Positions 25,525 to 34,811 of a DNA stretch of 64,000 nt are shown in pieces. How positions within the stretch are numbered: position 1 is the stretch's first letter; every line of letters starts with the position of its first letter. The DNA is from Planococcus rifietoensis (lineage in GTDB: Bacteria; Bacillota; Bacilli; Bacillales_A; Planococcaceae). The stretch covers positions 248,001 through 312,000 of the forward strand of contig NZ_CP013659.2 of the NCBI RefSeq assembly GCF_001465795.2, given 5' to 3'. The notes under the pieces were generated by a model that was given only the letters and a program-made list of their open reading frames with translations, was not told the origin of the DNA and did not search any database. The translations under genes and the position numbers were made by a program.

Positions 25525-26358
25525 ATGAAACGCAGATGGCCGGTTTTAGCATTGACAACGCTTGGGGCATACGGAGCTTACCGAAAGTACAAAGACATGA
25601 CGCGGCTCGTCAAGCCGACGTGGCCGGAAGTCCGGCACGCCGGGGAAGTGGAACAGGCAAGAACGGACAATCTCCCGAAACCGATCTCCAAATGGCTGGA
25701 AGTCAGCGGCGCGGTCGGCCGTGAACAGGTGATGGGCGTTTATGTAAAGCAAGAGGGCTGGATGAAAACCAAACCCGACCAGGAAGAATGGAGCGAATCG
25801 ACCGCCGAGCAATACAGTTTTGTCGACCCGCCGTCGTTTTATTGGAAAGCGCGCATGAAAGTGGACGGCTTGTTCGTCACAGGGTCTGACAGTTTTCGGG
25901 ATGGCCGTGCGGGCATGCGCATCCGCTTTGCGGGGCTCGTGCCGATCAACCGGGCAATTCCCGACGGCAAGCTTGATGAATCGGCATTGCAGCGCTTTTT
26001 AATGGAAATGGCCTGGCTGCCGGGGCTAGTGTTCAGCCCGTATGTGCGGTTTTTGAACAGCAACGAACGTTCAGTGGAAGCGGAAATGACCTATAACGGG
26101 TCGACCGCCAATGTAACGTTCGAGTTTGATGAAACAGGGCGCATGAAGCGGGCGCGTGCGATGCGCTATAAAGAGGTCGGCGAAGATGCCAAGCGCTTGC
26201 CGTGCATCGCAGAAGTGCATGAATGGCAAACAGTGGACGGCATCGAAATCCCGCGGCGCATCGACATCACCTGGATCATCGACGGTCAAGCCTTCACTTG
26301 GTACAAATTCACCGTCGAAGCCGCCAAATTCAACCCGCGTGTCCCGGATGCCTGGTAG
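25525..26358 (+). CDS. Conserved hypothetical protein (DUF6544-like)
   Basis: 277 residues. A short N-terminal hydrophobic stretch (RRWPVLALTTLGAYGAYRKY) is followed by a soluble domain rich in beta strands with QEGWMKTKPDQEEWSESTAEQYS, DPPSFYWKARMKVDGLF and a C-terminal IDITWIIDGQAFTWYKFTVEAA. It resembles a family annotated DUF6544 in Bacillales, but the match is from memory. No catalytic motif is recognised. ATG 25525 is chosen because GAGGGG is 7 bases upstream; the frame extends 99 bases 5' into the previous terminator region without a ribosome site. Confidence 0.72.
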   Translation: MKRRWPVLALTTLGAYGAYRKYKDMTRLVKPTWPEVRHAGEVEQARTDNLPKPISKWLEVSGAVGREQVMGVYVKQEGWMKTKPDQEEWSESTAEQYSFVDPPSFYWKARMKVDGLFVTGSDSFRDGRAGMRIRFAGLVPINRAIPDGKLDESALQRFLMEMAWLPGLVFSPYVRFLNSNERSVEAEMTYNGSTANVTFEFDETGRMKRARAMRYKEVGEDAKRLPCIAEVHEWQTVDGIEIPRRIDITWIIDGQAFTWYKFTVEAAKFNPRVPDAW

Positions 26359-26404
26359 GCAGCAGAAATGTAACAGAAAGTTCTTTGTTTTTTGATAAAT
26401 CACC

Positions 26405-26433
26405 TTGACCCAAATCACCACAGGGGGTATCAT
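26405..26433 (+). promoter_or_regulatory. SigA-type promoter of yitJ-metH
   Basis: TTGACC (26405-26410), 17-bp spacer, TATCAT (26428-26433, 5 of 6 to consensus), 31 bases before the S-box aptamer. Confidence 0.75.
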
Positions 26434-26463
26434 GTGGGAATACTAAAAACTGCATAGTGAATT

Positions 26464-26564
26464 CTTATCTAGAGAAGTCGAGGGACTGGCCCGATGACGC
26501 TTCAGCAACCAGCCGTTAGGTCAGGTGCTAATTCCAGCAGGCACACGCCTGGCAGATGAAAAGG
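26464..26564 (+). promoter_or_regulatory. SAM-I (S-box) riboswitch
   Basis: Third S-box of the window: CTTATCTAGAGAAG, GAGGGACTGGCCCGATGA, CTTCAGCAACC, GGTGCTAATTCCAGCAGG and GCAGATGAAAAGG. The GAGGGACTGGCCCGATGA core is identical to the one at 18 kb. It controls the methionine synthesis genes. Confidence 0.97.
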
Positions 26565-26581
26565 AACGAGTCCGATATCGT

Positions 26582-26612
26582 AAAGCCTTCTTTTTCATGG
26601 AAGGCTTTTTTT
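26582..26612 (+). terminator. Terminator of the SAM riboswitch
   Basis: AAAGCCTTC / GAAGGCTTT with a 9-nt loop followed by a T7 run. Confidence 0.9.
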
Positions 26613-26667
26613 GTTTATATCGATGCGTCCGCAGCTGCACGGCCAAACAGACAGAGGAGGACGAATC

Positions 26668-28512
26668 ATGCTATTAGATGAACTGAAAAAACGGATGCTG
26701 ACGGCGGACGGCGCTATGGGAACGCTGTTGTACTCCTACGGTATCGAATACTGCAACGAGGAATTGAACATCCAGCGCCCGGAAGTGATTGAGAAGATCC
26801 ACCGCGACTATATTGCGGCCGGGGCGGACATCATCCAAACGAACACATACGGGGCGAATGCCCATAAACTGGCGCGCTATGGACTCGAAGAACAGACCGA
26901 AGCGATCAATAAAGCGGCGATTGCGATCGCCAATAAAGCCGCAAAAGACGGCGGGCAATTCGTGCTCGGCACAATCGGCGGCATCCGCGGCATCCGCAAA
27001 AGCGATGCGACTTTGGATGAAATCGTCGCCATGGTCGACCAGCAAGCACAGCATCTATTGTCCGGCGACCCGGATGGCTTGCTGCTTGAGACGTATTATG
27101 ATTTCGAGGAACTGGCGGCGACCGTTAGCCATCTGAAGAAACTGACCGACGCCCCGCTAATCGCGCAATTATCGATGCACGAACCCGGCATCTTGCAAAA
27201 CGGCATGAGCTTGAACGAAGGATTGAAACGGCTCGATGCGCTCGGCGCAGAAATTGTCGGCGTTAATTGCCGTCTCGGCCCGCACCATACGATCCAGGCG
27301 TTTGAAGGCGTCGAACTGCCGGAAAAAGCCTTTTTGTCCGCTTACCCGAACGCTTCGCTATTGGATATTGAAGACGGGCGCATCGTCTATGAATCGGAAG
27401 CCGATTATTTCGGCCGTGCGGCATTGCTTTTGCGCGAAGAAGGCGTGCGCCTCATTGGCGGTTGTTGCGGCACGACGCCAAAGCATATCGAAGCGGTGAA
27501 AAAACGCATTGGCCATTTGCAGCCGATCACCGAAAAGAAAGTCGAAGAGAAAAAGCCGATCGTCATCCGTGAAGCGGAAGCCTTGAAAGACAAGCCTTTG
27601 CACGAAAAAGCGAAAACCGAGCGGACCATCATCGTCGAACTCGATACGCCGCGCCATTTGGATGTCGAGAAATTCCTTGAAGGTTCAAAAGCATTGGACG
27701 CAGAAGGCATCGATGCCATCACGATGGCCGACAATTCACTGGCCTCGCCGCGCATCAGTAATATGGCGATGGGCTCGATCCTCAAGCATAAGCAGGATGT
27801 CAGACCTCTTGCGCATATTACCTGTAGAGACCGCAATTTGATCGGCCTGCAATCACATATCATGGGGCTGAACGCACTTGGTATCCACGACATACTCGCC
27901 GTTACGGGTGATCCGACAAAAGTCGGCGATTTTCCGGGTGCGACAAGCGTCTATGATGTCTCGAGCCTAGAATTGATCCAGCTCATCAAAAAGCTCAACG
28001 AAGGCATTTCATTCTCCGGGAAACCGCTCCGGAAAAAAGCGAATTTCTCGGTCGCTGCCGCGTTCAACCCGAACGTCCGCGTGGTGGAGCGAGCTGTTCA
28101 AAGGCTCGAGAAAAAAATCGAAGCCGGGGCGGATTATTTCATTTCACAACCGGTCTATACGAAAGAGAAAATCATCGAGATCCACGAGGCGACAAAGCAT
28201 CTGGACACGCCGATTTTCCTTGGGGTCATGCCGCTGACGAGCATACGCAGCGCCGACTTCCTGCATAATGAAGTACCGGGCATCAAATTGTCGGAAGAGG
28301 CACTTGACCGCATGAGGGCTTGCGGCGAAGACAAAGAAAAATCGACCGCGGAAGGCATCCAAATCGCGAAAGAATTGATCGATACCGCAGCGGAATTGTT
28401 CAACGGCATTTATTTGATCACGCCATTTGTGCGCTACGACATGACGGTGGAATTGATCCGCCACATCCGACAACTAGATTTAAAGAAAGCGAGCGATCGT
28501 GCCTATGCCTAA
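26668..28512 (+). CDS. yitJ: Bifunctional homocysteine methyltransferase / 5,10-methylene-THF reductase
   Basis: 614 residues in two domains. Residues ~1-290 are a homocysteine S-methyltransferase with TADGAMGTLLYSYG, the zinc Cys in GVNCRLGPH and the paired Cys in IGGCCGTTPKHIEAV. Residues ~325-614 are a methylenetetrahydrofolate reductase barrel with ITMADNSLASPR, HITCRDRNLIGLQSH, ILAVTGDPTK and YFISQPVY. It supplies 5-methyl-THF to MetH and can transfer methyl groups to homocysteine. ATG 26668 follows GAGGAGG. It overlaps metH by 8 bases, so the two are coupled under one S-box, as in other Bacillales. Confidence 0.96.
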   Translation: MLLDELKKRMLTADGAMGTLLYSYGIEYCNEELNIQRPEVIEKIHRDYIAAGADIIQTNTYGANAHKLARYGLEEQTEAINKAAIAIANKAAKDGGQFVLGTIGGIRGIRKSDATLDEIVAMVDQQAQHLLSGDPDGLLLETYYDFEELAATVSHLKKLTDAPLIAQLSMHEPGILQNGMSLNEGLKRLDALGAEIVGVNCRLGPHHTIQAFEGVELPEKAFLSAYPNASLLDIEDGRIVYESEADYFGRAALLLREEGVRLIGGCCGTTPKHIEAVKKRIGHLQPITEKKVEEKKPIVIREAEALKDKPLHEKAKTERTIIVELDTPRHLDVEKFLEGSKALDAEGIDAITMADNSLASPRISNMAMGSILKHKQDVRPLAHITCRDRNLIGLQSHIMGLNALGIHDILAVTGDPTKVGDFPGATSVYDVSSLELIQLIKKLNEGISFSGKPLRKKANFSVAAAFNPNVRVVERAVQRLEKKIEAGADYFISQPVYTKEKIIEIHEATKHLDTPIFLGVMPLTSIRSADFLHNEVPGIKLSEEALDRMRACGEDKEKSTAEGIQIAKELIDTAAELFNGIYLITPFVRYDMTVELIRHIRQLDLKKASDRAYA

Positions 28513-31500
28513 ACATTTAATTGAACAGCAGCTCGAAAAACGCATCCTCATCATCGACGGTGCAATGGGGACGATGATCCAAAATGCAGATTTGTCTGCC
28601 GAGGATTTCGGTGGCGAAGAATACGACGGCTGCAATGAATACTTGAATATTGTCCGACCCGATGTGCTTGAAGGGGTGCACGACGCTTATTTGGAAGCGG
28701 GCGCTGACATCATCTGCACAAACACATTCGGCGGCACGCCAGTCGTTTTGGATGAATACGGGCTCGGTCATCGTGCAGCGGAAATCAATCAAAAAGCGGT
28801 GGAAATCGCTAAAATCAGCCAAGCGAAATATTCGACGCCGGAATGGCCGCGCTTTGTTGCGGGCGCACTCGGCCCGACGACGAAAACTTTGTCGGTAACA
28901 GGCGGCATTACATTCGACGAATTAAAAACCGATTTCCAGGTACAGGCGAAAGCCTTAATCGAAGGGGGCGCGGATTTACTACTCCTTGAGACGAGCCAGG
29001 ATATGCTCAATGTCAAAGCGGCGACGATCGCGATACGCGATGCCTTTGAAGAAACCGGAGTGGAATTGCCGGTGATGATTTCAGGGACGATCGAACCGAT
29101 GGGCACAACGCTTGCTGGACAGACGATTGAAGCCTTTTACGTGTCGATCGAACATATCAAGCCGCTTTCTGTCGGTTTGAACTGTGCGACAGGGCCGGAA
29201 TTCATGACCGATCATTTGCGTTCGCTGTCTGAACTGTCGACAGGCTATGTCAGCTGCTACCCGAACGCCGGACTGCCGGACGAGGAAGGGCATTACCACG
29301 AGACGCCGGAATCTTTGTCGAAAAAACTGCGCGGCTTTGCTGAAAAAGGCTGGCTCAATGTCGTCGGCGGCTGTTGCGGCACGACACCAGCACATATTGC
29401 GGCAGTGCGTGAAGCGGTCGACGGGCTGGCTCCGCGCGAGCGCAATGAAACGAGCCATGGACATGCGGTGTCAGGCATCGAAGTGCTCGAATACGACGAG
29501 TCGATGCGTCCGCTATTTGTCGGCGAACGCACGAACGTCATCGGTTCGCGCAAATTCAAGCGGCTCATTATCGAAGGGAAATTCGAGGAAGCGGCGGAAA
29601 TCGCACGCGCCCAAGTGAAGAACGGTGCGCACGTCATCGATATTTGCCTGGCGAACCCGGACCGCGACGAACTTGAAGACATGGCGGCATTCATGCAGGA
29701 AGTCGTCAAAAAAGTGAAAGTGCCGCTCGTCATCGACTCCACGGATGAAGACGTTATCGAAGCGTCGCTGAAATTCTCCCAAGGCAAAGCGATCATCAAC
29801 TCGATCAATTTGGAAGACGGGGAAGAACGTTTTGATGCGGTCATGCCGCTCGTGAAAAAATACGGCGCTTCGGTCGTCGTCGGCACGATTGACGAAATCG
29901 GCATGGCGGTGACGCGTGAGCGCAAACTCGAAATTGCGGAACGCTCGTATCACTTGCTGACGGAAAAATGGGGGCTCGCACCGGAAGACATCATTTTCGA
30001 TCCTCTCGTGTTCCCGGTCGGAACAGGCGACGAGCAATACATCGGCTCGGCGGTTGAAACGGTCGAAGGCATCCGCCTCATCAAGGAAAAGCTGCCGCGC
30101 GCTTTGACGATTCTCGGTGTGTCGAATGTGTCGTTTGGCTTGCCGCCGGTCGGCCGCGAAGTATTGAATGCCGTTTATCTCTACCATTGCACGCAAGCCG
30201 GGCTTGATTACGCAATCGTCAACACCGAGAAGCTCGAGCGCTTTGCATCGATTCCGAAAGAAGAAGTGAAGATGGCGGAAGAGTTATTGTTCGAGACGAC
30301 CGACAAAAACTTGGCGGACTTCACGGATTTCTACCGCGATAAGAAAAAGGAAAAAACCGAGGACGATATTCCGGATACCGTGCCGGAGCGCCTCGCTTAC
30401 TATATTCTCGAAGGCACGAAAGAAGGGCTCATCCCCGATCTTGAGAAAGCGCGCGAGATGTACGAAGACCCGCTCGAGATCATCAACGGCCCGCTCATGG
30501 AAGGCATGGCGGAAGTCGGGCGCTTGTTCAACGACAACCAGCTGATTGTCGCAGAAGTGCTGCAATCAGCCGGCGTCATGAAAGCGGCTGTGTCCTATCT
30601 CGAAGGCTTTATGGAAAAGAAAGCGGATGATAGCGGAAAAGGCAAAGTCATTCTCGCGACTGTCAAAGGCGACGTCCACGATATTGGCAAAAACTTGGTC
30701 GACATCATCTTGTCGAACAACGGCTTTAAAGTGATCGATATCGGCATCAAAGTGACGCCAGCAGCACTCATCGAAGTGATCCGTAAAGAACAGCCGGATA
30801 TCGTCGGCTTGTCGGGGCTGCTTGTGAAATCCGCCAAGCAGATGGTGTTGACGGCACAGGATTTCCGTGAAGCGGATATCGACGTGCCGATTTTAGTCGG
30901 CGGTGCGGCCTTGTCCCGCCGCTTTACCGAAACGAAAATCGCCGCGGAATACAACGGCCCTGTCATTTACGCCAAAGACGCGATGCAAGGGCTGGACCTT
31001 GCGAACCGCCTGCAAAGCGGTGCCGGAAAAGCAGTCTTGCTCGAAGAACTCGGCGCACAAAAAGAAAAGCGCCAAGCACAAGATGCCGCGCGCGCAGAAA
31101 AAGGCGCTGTCGCCATTTTGGAAAAGCCGGTCAAGACCGTTCGCGAAGATGCGCCAGTTTACGTGCCGAACGATTTGCGCAGGCATGTATCGAAAGAGTA
31201 TTCAGTCGCGCATCTATACCCGTACGTCAATATGCGCACATTGATCGGCCATCACTTGGGGCTCCGAGGCTATAGCGACAAACTGTTGCAACAAGGCGAT
31301 GCGCGGGCTGTGGAATTGCACGAACTCGCGACCAAGTTTCTCCAGTCAGGAATACTGAAGCCGGCAGGGATGTATCAATTCTTCCCGGCGCAATCCGACG
31401 GCGACGATGTCATCATCTACGACCCGAAAGACGCTCAAAAGGAAATCGAGCGCTTCACATTCCCGCGCCAAGCTAAAGCGCCATTCCTCTGTCTGGCTGA

Positions 31501-31942
31501 TTACTTGAAATCAACCGCAAGCGGCGAGATGGATTATGTCGCGTTCATGCAAGTGACGGCAGGGCACGGCGTACGTGCGGAAGCGACACGCTTGAAAGAG
31601 GCGGGGCGTTTCCTCGAAAGCCATGCGCTGCAGGCGACCGCTTTGGAACTCGCGGAAGGATTTGCAGAACGCATCCATCAGGAAATCCGCGACCAATGGG
31701 GCTTCCCGGACGCGACGGATTTCTCGATGCGCGACCGATTCGCGGCGAAGTACCAAGGGCAGCGCTTCTCGTTCGGCTACCCGGCCTGCCCGAATCTGGA
31801 GGACCAGGCGAAATTGTTCGGCCTTATCAAACCAGAAGACATCGGCGTCCACTTGACGGAAGAATTCATGATGGACCCGGAAGCATCGGTATCGGCGATT
31901 GTCTTCGCCCACCCGGATGCGCGTTATTTCAATGTAGAATAA
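28505..31942 (+). CDS. metH: Cobalamin-dependent methionine synthase
   Basis: About 1145 residues with all four MetH modules in order: homocysteine-binding (zinc Cys in GLNCATGP and GGCCGTTPAHI), pterin-binding (FVGERTNVIGSRKF, near 340-620), cobalamin-binding with the cap and the axial His motif GDVHDIGKNLV, and the SAM-dependent activation domain near 920-1145 (HGVRAEATRLKEAG, FSFGYPACPNLEDQ). It makes methionine from homocysteine and 5-methyl-THF. ATG 28505 is preferred over GTG 28499; both overlap the yitJ end. The presence of the activation domain implies a reductase partner elsewhere. A strong terminator follows. Confidence 0.97.
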   Translation: MPKHLIEQQLEKRILIIDGAMGTMIQNADLSAEDFGGEEYDGCNEYLNIVRPDVLEGVHDAYLEAGADIICTNTFGGTPVVLDEYGLGHRAAEINQKAVEIAKISQAKYSTPEWPRFVAGALGPTTKTLSVTGGITFDELKTDFQVQAKALIEGGADLLLLETSQDMLNVKAATIAIRDAFEETGVELPVMISGTIEPMGTTLAGQTIEAFYVSIEHIKPLSVGLNCATGPEFMTDHLRSLSELSTGYVSCYPNAGLPDEEGHYHETPESLSKKLRGFAEKGWLNVVGGCCGTTPAHIAAVREAVDGLAPRERNETSHGHAVSGIEVLEYDESMRPLFVGERTNVIGSRKFKRLIIEGKFEEAAEIARAQVKNGAHVIDICLANPDRDELEDMAAFMQEVVKKVKVPLVIDSTDEDVIEASLKFSQGKAIINSINLEDGEERFDAVMPLVKKYGASVVVGTIDEIGMAVTRERKLEIAERSYHLLTEKWGLAPEDIIFDPLVFPVGTGDEQYIGSAVETVEGIRLIKEKLPRALTILGVSNVSFGLPPVGREVLNAVYLYHCTQAGLDYAIVNTEKLERFASIPKEEVKMAEELLFETTDKNLADFTDFYRDKKKEKTEDDIPDTVPERLAYYILEGTKEGLIPDLEKAREMYEDPLEIINGPLMEGMAEVGRLFNDNQLIVAEVLQSAGVMKAAVSYLEGFMEKKADDSGKGKVILATVKGDVHDIGKNLVDIILSNNGFKVIDIGIKVTPAALIEVIRKEQPDIVGLSGLLVKSAKQMVLTAQDFREADIDVPILVGGAALSRRFTETKIAAEYNGPVIYAKDAMQGLDLANRLQSGAGKAVLLEELGAQKEKRQAQDAARAEKGAVAILEKPVKTVREDAPVYVPNDLRRHVSKEYSVAHLYPYVNMRTLIGHHLGLRGYSDKLLQQGDARAVELHELATKFLQSGILKPAGMYQFFPAQSDGDDVIIYDPKDAQKEIERFTFPRQAKAPFLCLADYLKSTASGEMDYVAFMQVTAGHGVRAEATRLKEAGRFLESHALQATALELAEGFAERIHQEIRDQWGFPDATDFSMRDRFAAKYQGQRFSFGYPACPNLEDQAKLFGLIKPEDIGVHLTEEFMMDPEASVSAIVFAHPDARYFNVE

Positions 31943-31945
31943 AGG

Positions 31946-31976
31946 AAACGGACCAGGGAAGCCTGGTCCGTTTTTT
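31946..31976 (+). terminator. Intrinsic terminator
   Basis: AAACGGACCAGG / CCTGGTCCGTTT with a 4-nt loop GAAG and T6 run, 3 nt after metH. Confidence 0.96.
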
Positions 31977-31992
31977 AAAATTGGACAATTAA

Positions 31993-32205
31993 AGTCAATG
32001 TGGCTTTCCGAAGTTTACTGCCCGCTTTCCGTGGGCTCGCGCCTAAGCCTCCTCATCCGCTTCGCTCCTTGCGGGGTCTCGGTCGTCTCGCTGATCCACT
32101 GGAAAGATAAGGTCGAACTACGTGAGTCATTATCTTTGCGAAGTAATGCGCAGCATTATTGAGCAGAAGGTTTTACGGGCAGACACTTCTCCAAGCCACT
32201 TTGCC
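31993..32205 (-). repeat. Family 1 interspersed repeat, copy 3 (long form, inverted)
   Basis: Read on the minus strand it carries the same GGAGAAG start and the GGAGGCTTAGGCGCGAGCCC interior as copy 2. Between them lies an extra module (about 32103-32176) shared only with copy 4. The module contains AAAGATAA/TTATCTTT (32103-32110 with 32130-32137) and TAATGCGCAGCATTA, both able to fold. The AT-rich outer arm is diverged. The rest of the gap to 32368 holds only the ribosome site of the next gene. Confidence 0.85.
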
Positions 32206-32368
32206 TTTTCATTAATTTTTGAGTCTGTAAGGATACCTGCTATTTGATGAGTTTAAGTAGTCATTCCTTCTTCAATAATCTGAAAATCAACGTGAAATCA
32301 ATGATCCGTTTTTTCAATGGGCTCGAGTGGTATGATGAAGATTAGAGATTAAAAGGAGGTGCGGACGT

Positions 32369-33370
32369 ATGACCGTCTTGAATATTTTGGATTACTCGCC
32401 GATCGATGAAGGCGAAACGGCGGCTTCCGCGCTGCGCTCGACGGCGGAATTGGCGAAACTGGCGGACCGCTTAGGCTACAAGCGCTATTGGGTCGCGGAG
32501 CACCATCAAGTGTTTTCCGTTGCCGGCAGTTCACCGGAAATGCTCATGATGCATTTGGCAACGCTCACCGAACGGCTGCGCATCGGCTCGGGCGGCGTTA
32601 TGCTGCCGCATTACAGCGCCTACAAAGTGGCGGAGAATTTCCGTCTGCTTGAAGCGCTGCACCCGAACCGGATCGATCTCGGCGTCGGGCGTTCACCGAG
32701 CTTCCGGCTCGTCAACCAGGCGCTCAACGAATCCAAAGGCAAGCGCGTGCCCTATGCCCAGCAGCTCATCGACCTGGAGAAATATTTCACCGATGATGTG
32801 GACAGTGAACACCGCTTCCAGAAACTAAAAGCGACACCAATCACAGAAACAGCGCCTGAACTGTGGCTTCTCGGGACAGGTGAAGGCTCGGCGAAACTTG
32901 CGGCTGAACGCGGCATGGCGTATGCCTATGCGCATTTCGCCCGCCCTGAAAAAGCGGGCATCGATGCGATCGAACGCTACCGCGAAACGTTTATCCCGTC
33001 CGGAATGCGTAAGCAGCCGCATGTCACCATCGCTGTTTTCGCCATTGTGGGCGAGACGGAAGAGCAAGCCGAACAACTCGCTAAAGCATTCGATTTATGG
33101 CTATTGTTCGTCGAATCGGATTTCCAGCCGCCGTATTACCCGTCGGTTGGAACAGCTGAAAAACGGCGCCTCAGTGCAACAGAGCAAGAGCGCGTCGAAC
33201 GCAACAGAAGCCGTATGCTCGTTGGTACGGCCGAACAAGTTAAAGAGCAAATTGAAACGGTTGCCGAACAGTTCGAAGCCGATGAAATTACCATCATCCC
33301 GAATATTGCCGGCCATCAGGCGCGTATGGACACTGTGCGTTTACTGGCTGAAGCATTTAACATGAAATGA
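32369..33370 (+). CDS. LLM-class flavin-dependent oxidoreductase (luciferase-like)
   Basis: 333-residue luciferase-like monooxygenase of the single-subunit YwcH/YtmO type. It has the opening LNILDYSPIDEGETA, then GYKRYWVAEHHQVFSVAGSSPE, IGSGGVMLPHYSAYKVAENF and IDLGVGRSPSFR, all characteristic of the group, and the C-terminal LVGTAEQVKEQIE. It probably uses FMNH2 and O2; the substrate is unknown. ATG 32369 follows AAGGAGGTG. It is a single gene that converges on a CDF transporter through a shared terminator. Confidence 0.9.
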   Translation: MTVLNILDYSPIDEGETAASALRSTAELAKLADRLGYKRYWVAEHHQVFSVAGSSPEMLMMHLATLTERLRIGSGGVMLPHYSAYKVAENFRLLEALHPNRIDLGVGRSPSFRLVNQALNESKGKRVPYAQQLIDLEKYFTDDVDSEHRFQKLKATPITETAPELWLLGTGEGSAKLAAERGMAYAYAHFARPEKAGIDAIERYRETFIPSGMRKQPHVTIAVFAIVGETEEQAEQLAKAFDLWLLFVESDFQPPYYPSVGTAEKRRLSATEQERVERNRSRMLVGTAEQVKEQIETVAEQFEADEITIIPNIAGHQARMDTVRLLAEAFNMK

Positions 33371-33478
33371 GGTAGTAAGAAATCGGAATTTCTGAGTGCT
33401 CGCTTCGTATACTAGAAATTACACTTTGAATTGTCTGAATGGACATCGACACTCAGGCACTGCCTATTGTTTGATAAA

Positions 33479-33510
33479 CAAAACCGCCAGGAATTTTCCT
33501 GGCGGTTTTG
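33479..33510. terminator. Bidirectional terminator
   Basis: CAAAACCGCCAGGA / TCCTGGCGGTTTTG, about 14 bp, between convergent genes. Confidence 0.93.
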
Positions 33511-33567
33511 TCTGGAAAGGCTGAGAAAGAATGGCGAAGCTGCCGGTCGAGAACAAGCGATTGTTCC

Positions 33568-34539
33568 TTATTCCTGCGGTTTGGTCCAAGTAACTTTCCC
33601 GTCGTCCTTGTCGAATTCAATAATGACATCTGTGACATTCTTTATCTTTTCTTTGAGTTGTTGTTCAATATAATCCCGGATATCGTCTGCTTCTTCGATT
33701 GTCATTGACGGATCTACTTCCACCTTGAGTTCGATATGCAGGCTGTCTCCTTCTTTAATAGCATACAAATCTTGAATATCCCTTATTTGTGGATGCTCCA
33801 TGAGTTTGCTGCCGATGCGTGCTTGCAAGCCGAGATCTGCCACGCCGAGAACACCGGCTGCATTGTCGAGAAAGATTCGGCCGACGACTACAATAAGCGA
33901 AATCCCGATAATGATGGAAGCATAGCCAGTTGCGCTATGGAAGGGTGTGTAGGTGGAGACGACAATAGCCAATAGCGCCAATAACGCTCCGCCGACTGCC
34001 ACATTGTCTTCTAGAAAAACCAGTTTGGTGGCAGGTTTTGCTTCTTTGGCATGTTTGTAACTTGCAGGAATGATTTTGAAGCCGCTCACTTGGTCTTTTG
34101 GTAAATGCTCCGTGATTTCTTTCATGGCTTTATAAAGAACGGCAGCTTCAAGAATGGCTGCTGTTCCCAAAACGCTAATGTTAAGCCAGAACCAATCCTC
34201 GGAATGGGTGGCGTTTGAAATGTGGTGGATTCCTTCTATAATCGTTTCATAGGCAAGTACCCCGACTACCAGGACCGCACCTAATAAAACCAGGTTCACT
34301 AAACGGCCAAATCCGCCCGGAAACCGTTCTGTTGGTTCTTTCTTGCTCAGTGCAGAACCTATAAAAACAAAAAATTGGTTAGCAGCATCGCCGTAACTAT
34401 GCATCATTTCTGCAAACATGGCGACGTTACCGGTGATGAGGTAAGCTGCAGTTTTAATAATGGCGACAATCGTATTGACAATTGCTGCCCATAATGCCGA
34501 TTTCGTACCGAATTTCAGCAACCCGATAAATTCTTTCAT
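33568..34539 (-). CDS. Cation diffusion facilitator family transporter
   Basis: 323-residue CDF (SLC30-type) metal exporter with about six membrane helices and a C-terminal cytoplasmic domain (about 225-323). The TM2 metal ligands are present as HSYGD in MMHSYGDAANQFFVF. The usual TM2-TM3 loop PxxxHPYGYGR appears as PTERFPGGFGRLVN, and the TM5 site that is normally an Asp-containing DxIAS reads TGYASIIIG, so one standard ligand seems replaced. This resembles the ZnT9-like branch more than classical CzcD. Zn, Mn or another divalent ion is possible. ATG 34539 follows GAAGG. Confidence 0.87.
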   Translation of the reverse strand: MKEFIGLLKFGTKSALWAAIVNTIVAIIKTAAYLITGNVAMFAEMMHSYGDAANQFFVFIGSALSKKEPTERFPGGFGRLVNLVLLGAVLVVGVLAYETIIEGIHHISNATHSEDWFWLNISVLGTAAILEAAVLYKAMKEITEHLPKDQVSGFKIIPASYKHAKEAKPATKLVFLEDNVAVGGALLALLAIVVSTYTPFHSATGYASIIIGISLIVVVGRIFLDNAAGVLGVADLGLQARIGSKLMEHPQIRDIQDLYAIKEGDSLHIELKVEVDPSMTIEEADDIRDYIEQQLKEKIKNVTDVIIEFDKDDGKVTWTKPQE

Positions 34540-34811
34540 AATGCTTGCCTTCTTTCTAGGGAAATTATAAGATCACGTAAGTTTATTCCCTTATTAACGG
34601 GCACAAAACGTATGGCTTGCGAGAAAGAAAAGCTTGATGGAGAAAAATTTCAAGTGTTCTTAATCCGTCGGCTGTCAGTTCGCTCGTTTTTGACCGATAA
34701 GTGGCGGAGTCTGTATTTTGTGACAAAGATGCATCATTTTGCGCAATTAGTTGACCTTTGATTCGGACCATGAAACTATAGAAATAGCACAACAGAGAGG
34801 AAGATCGAGCG

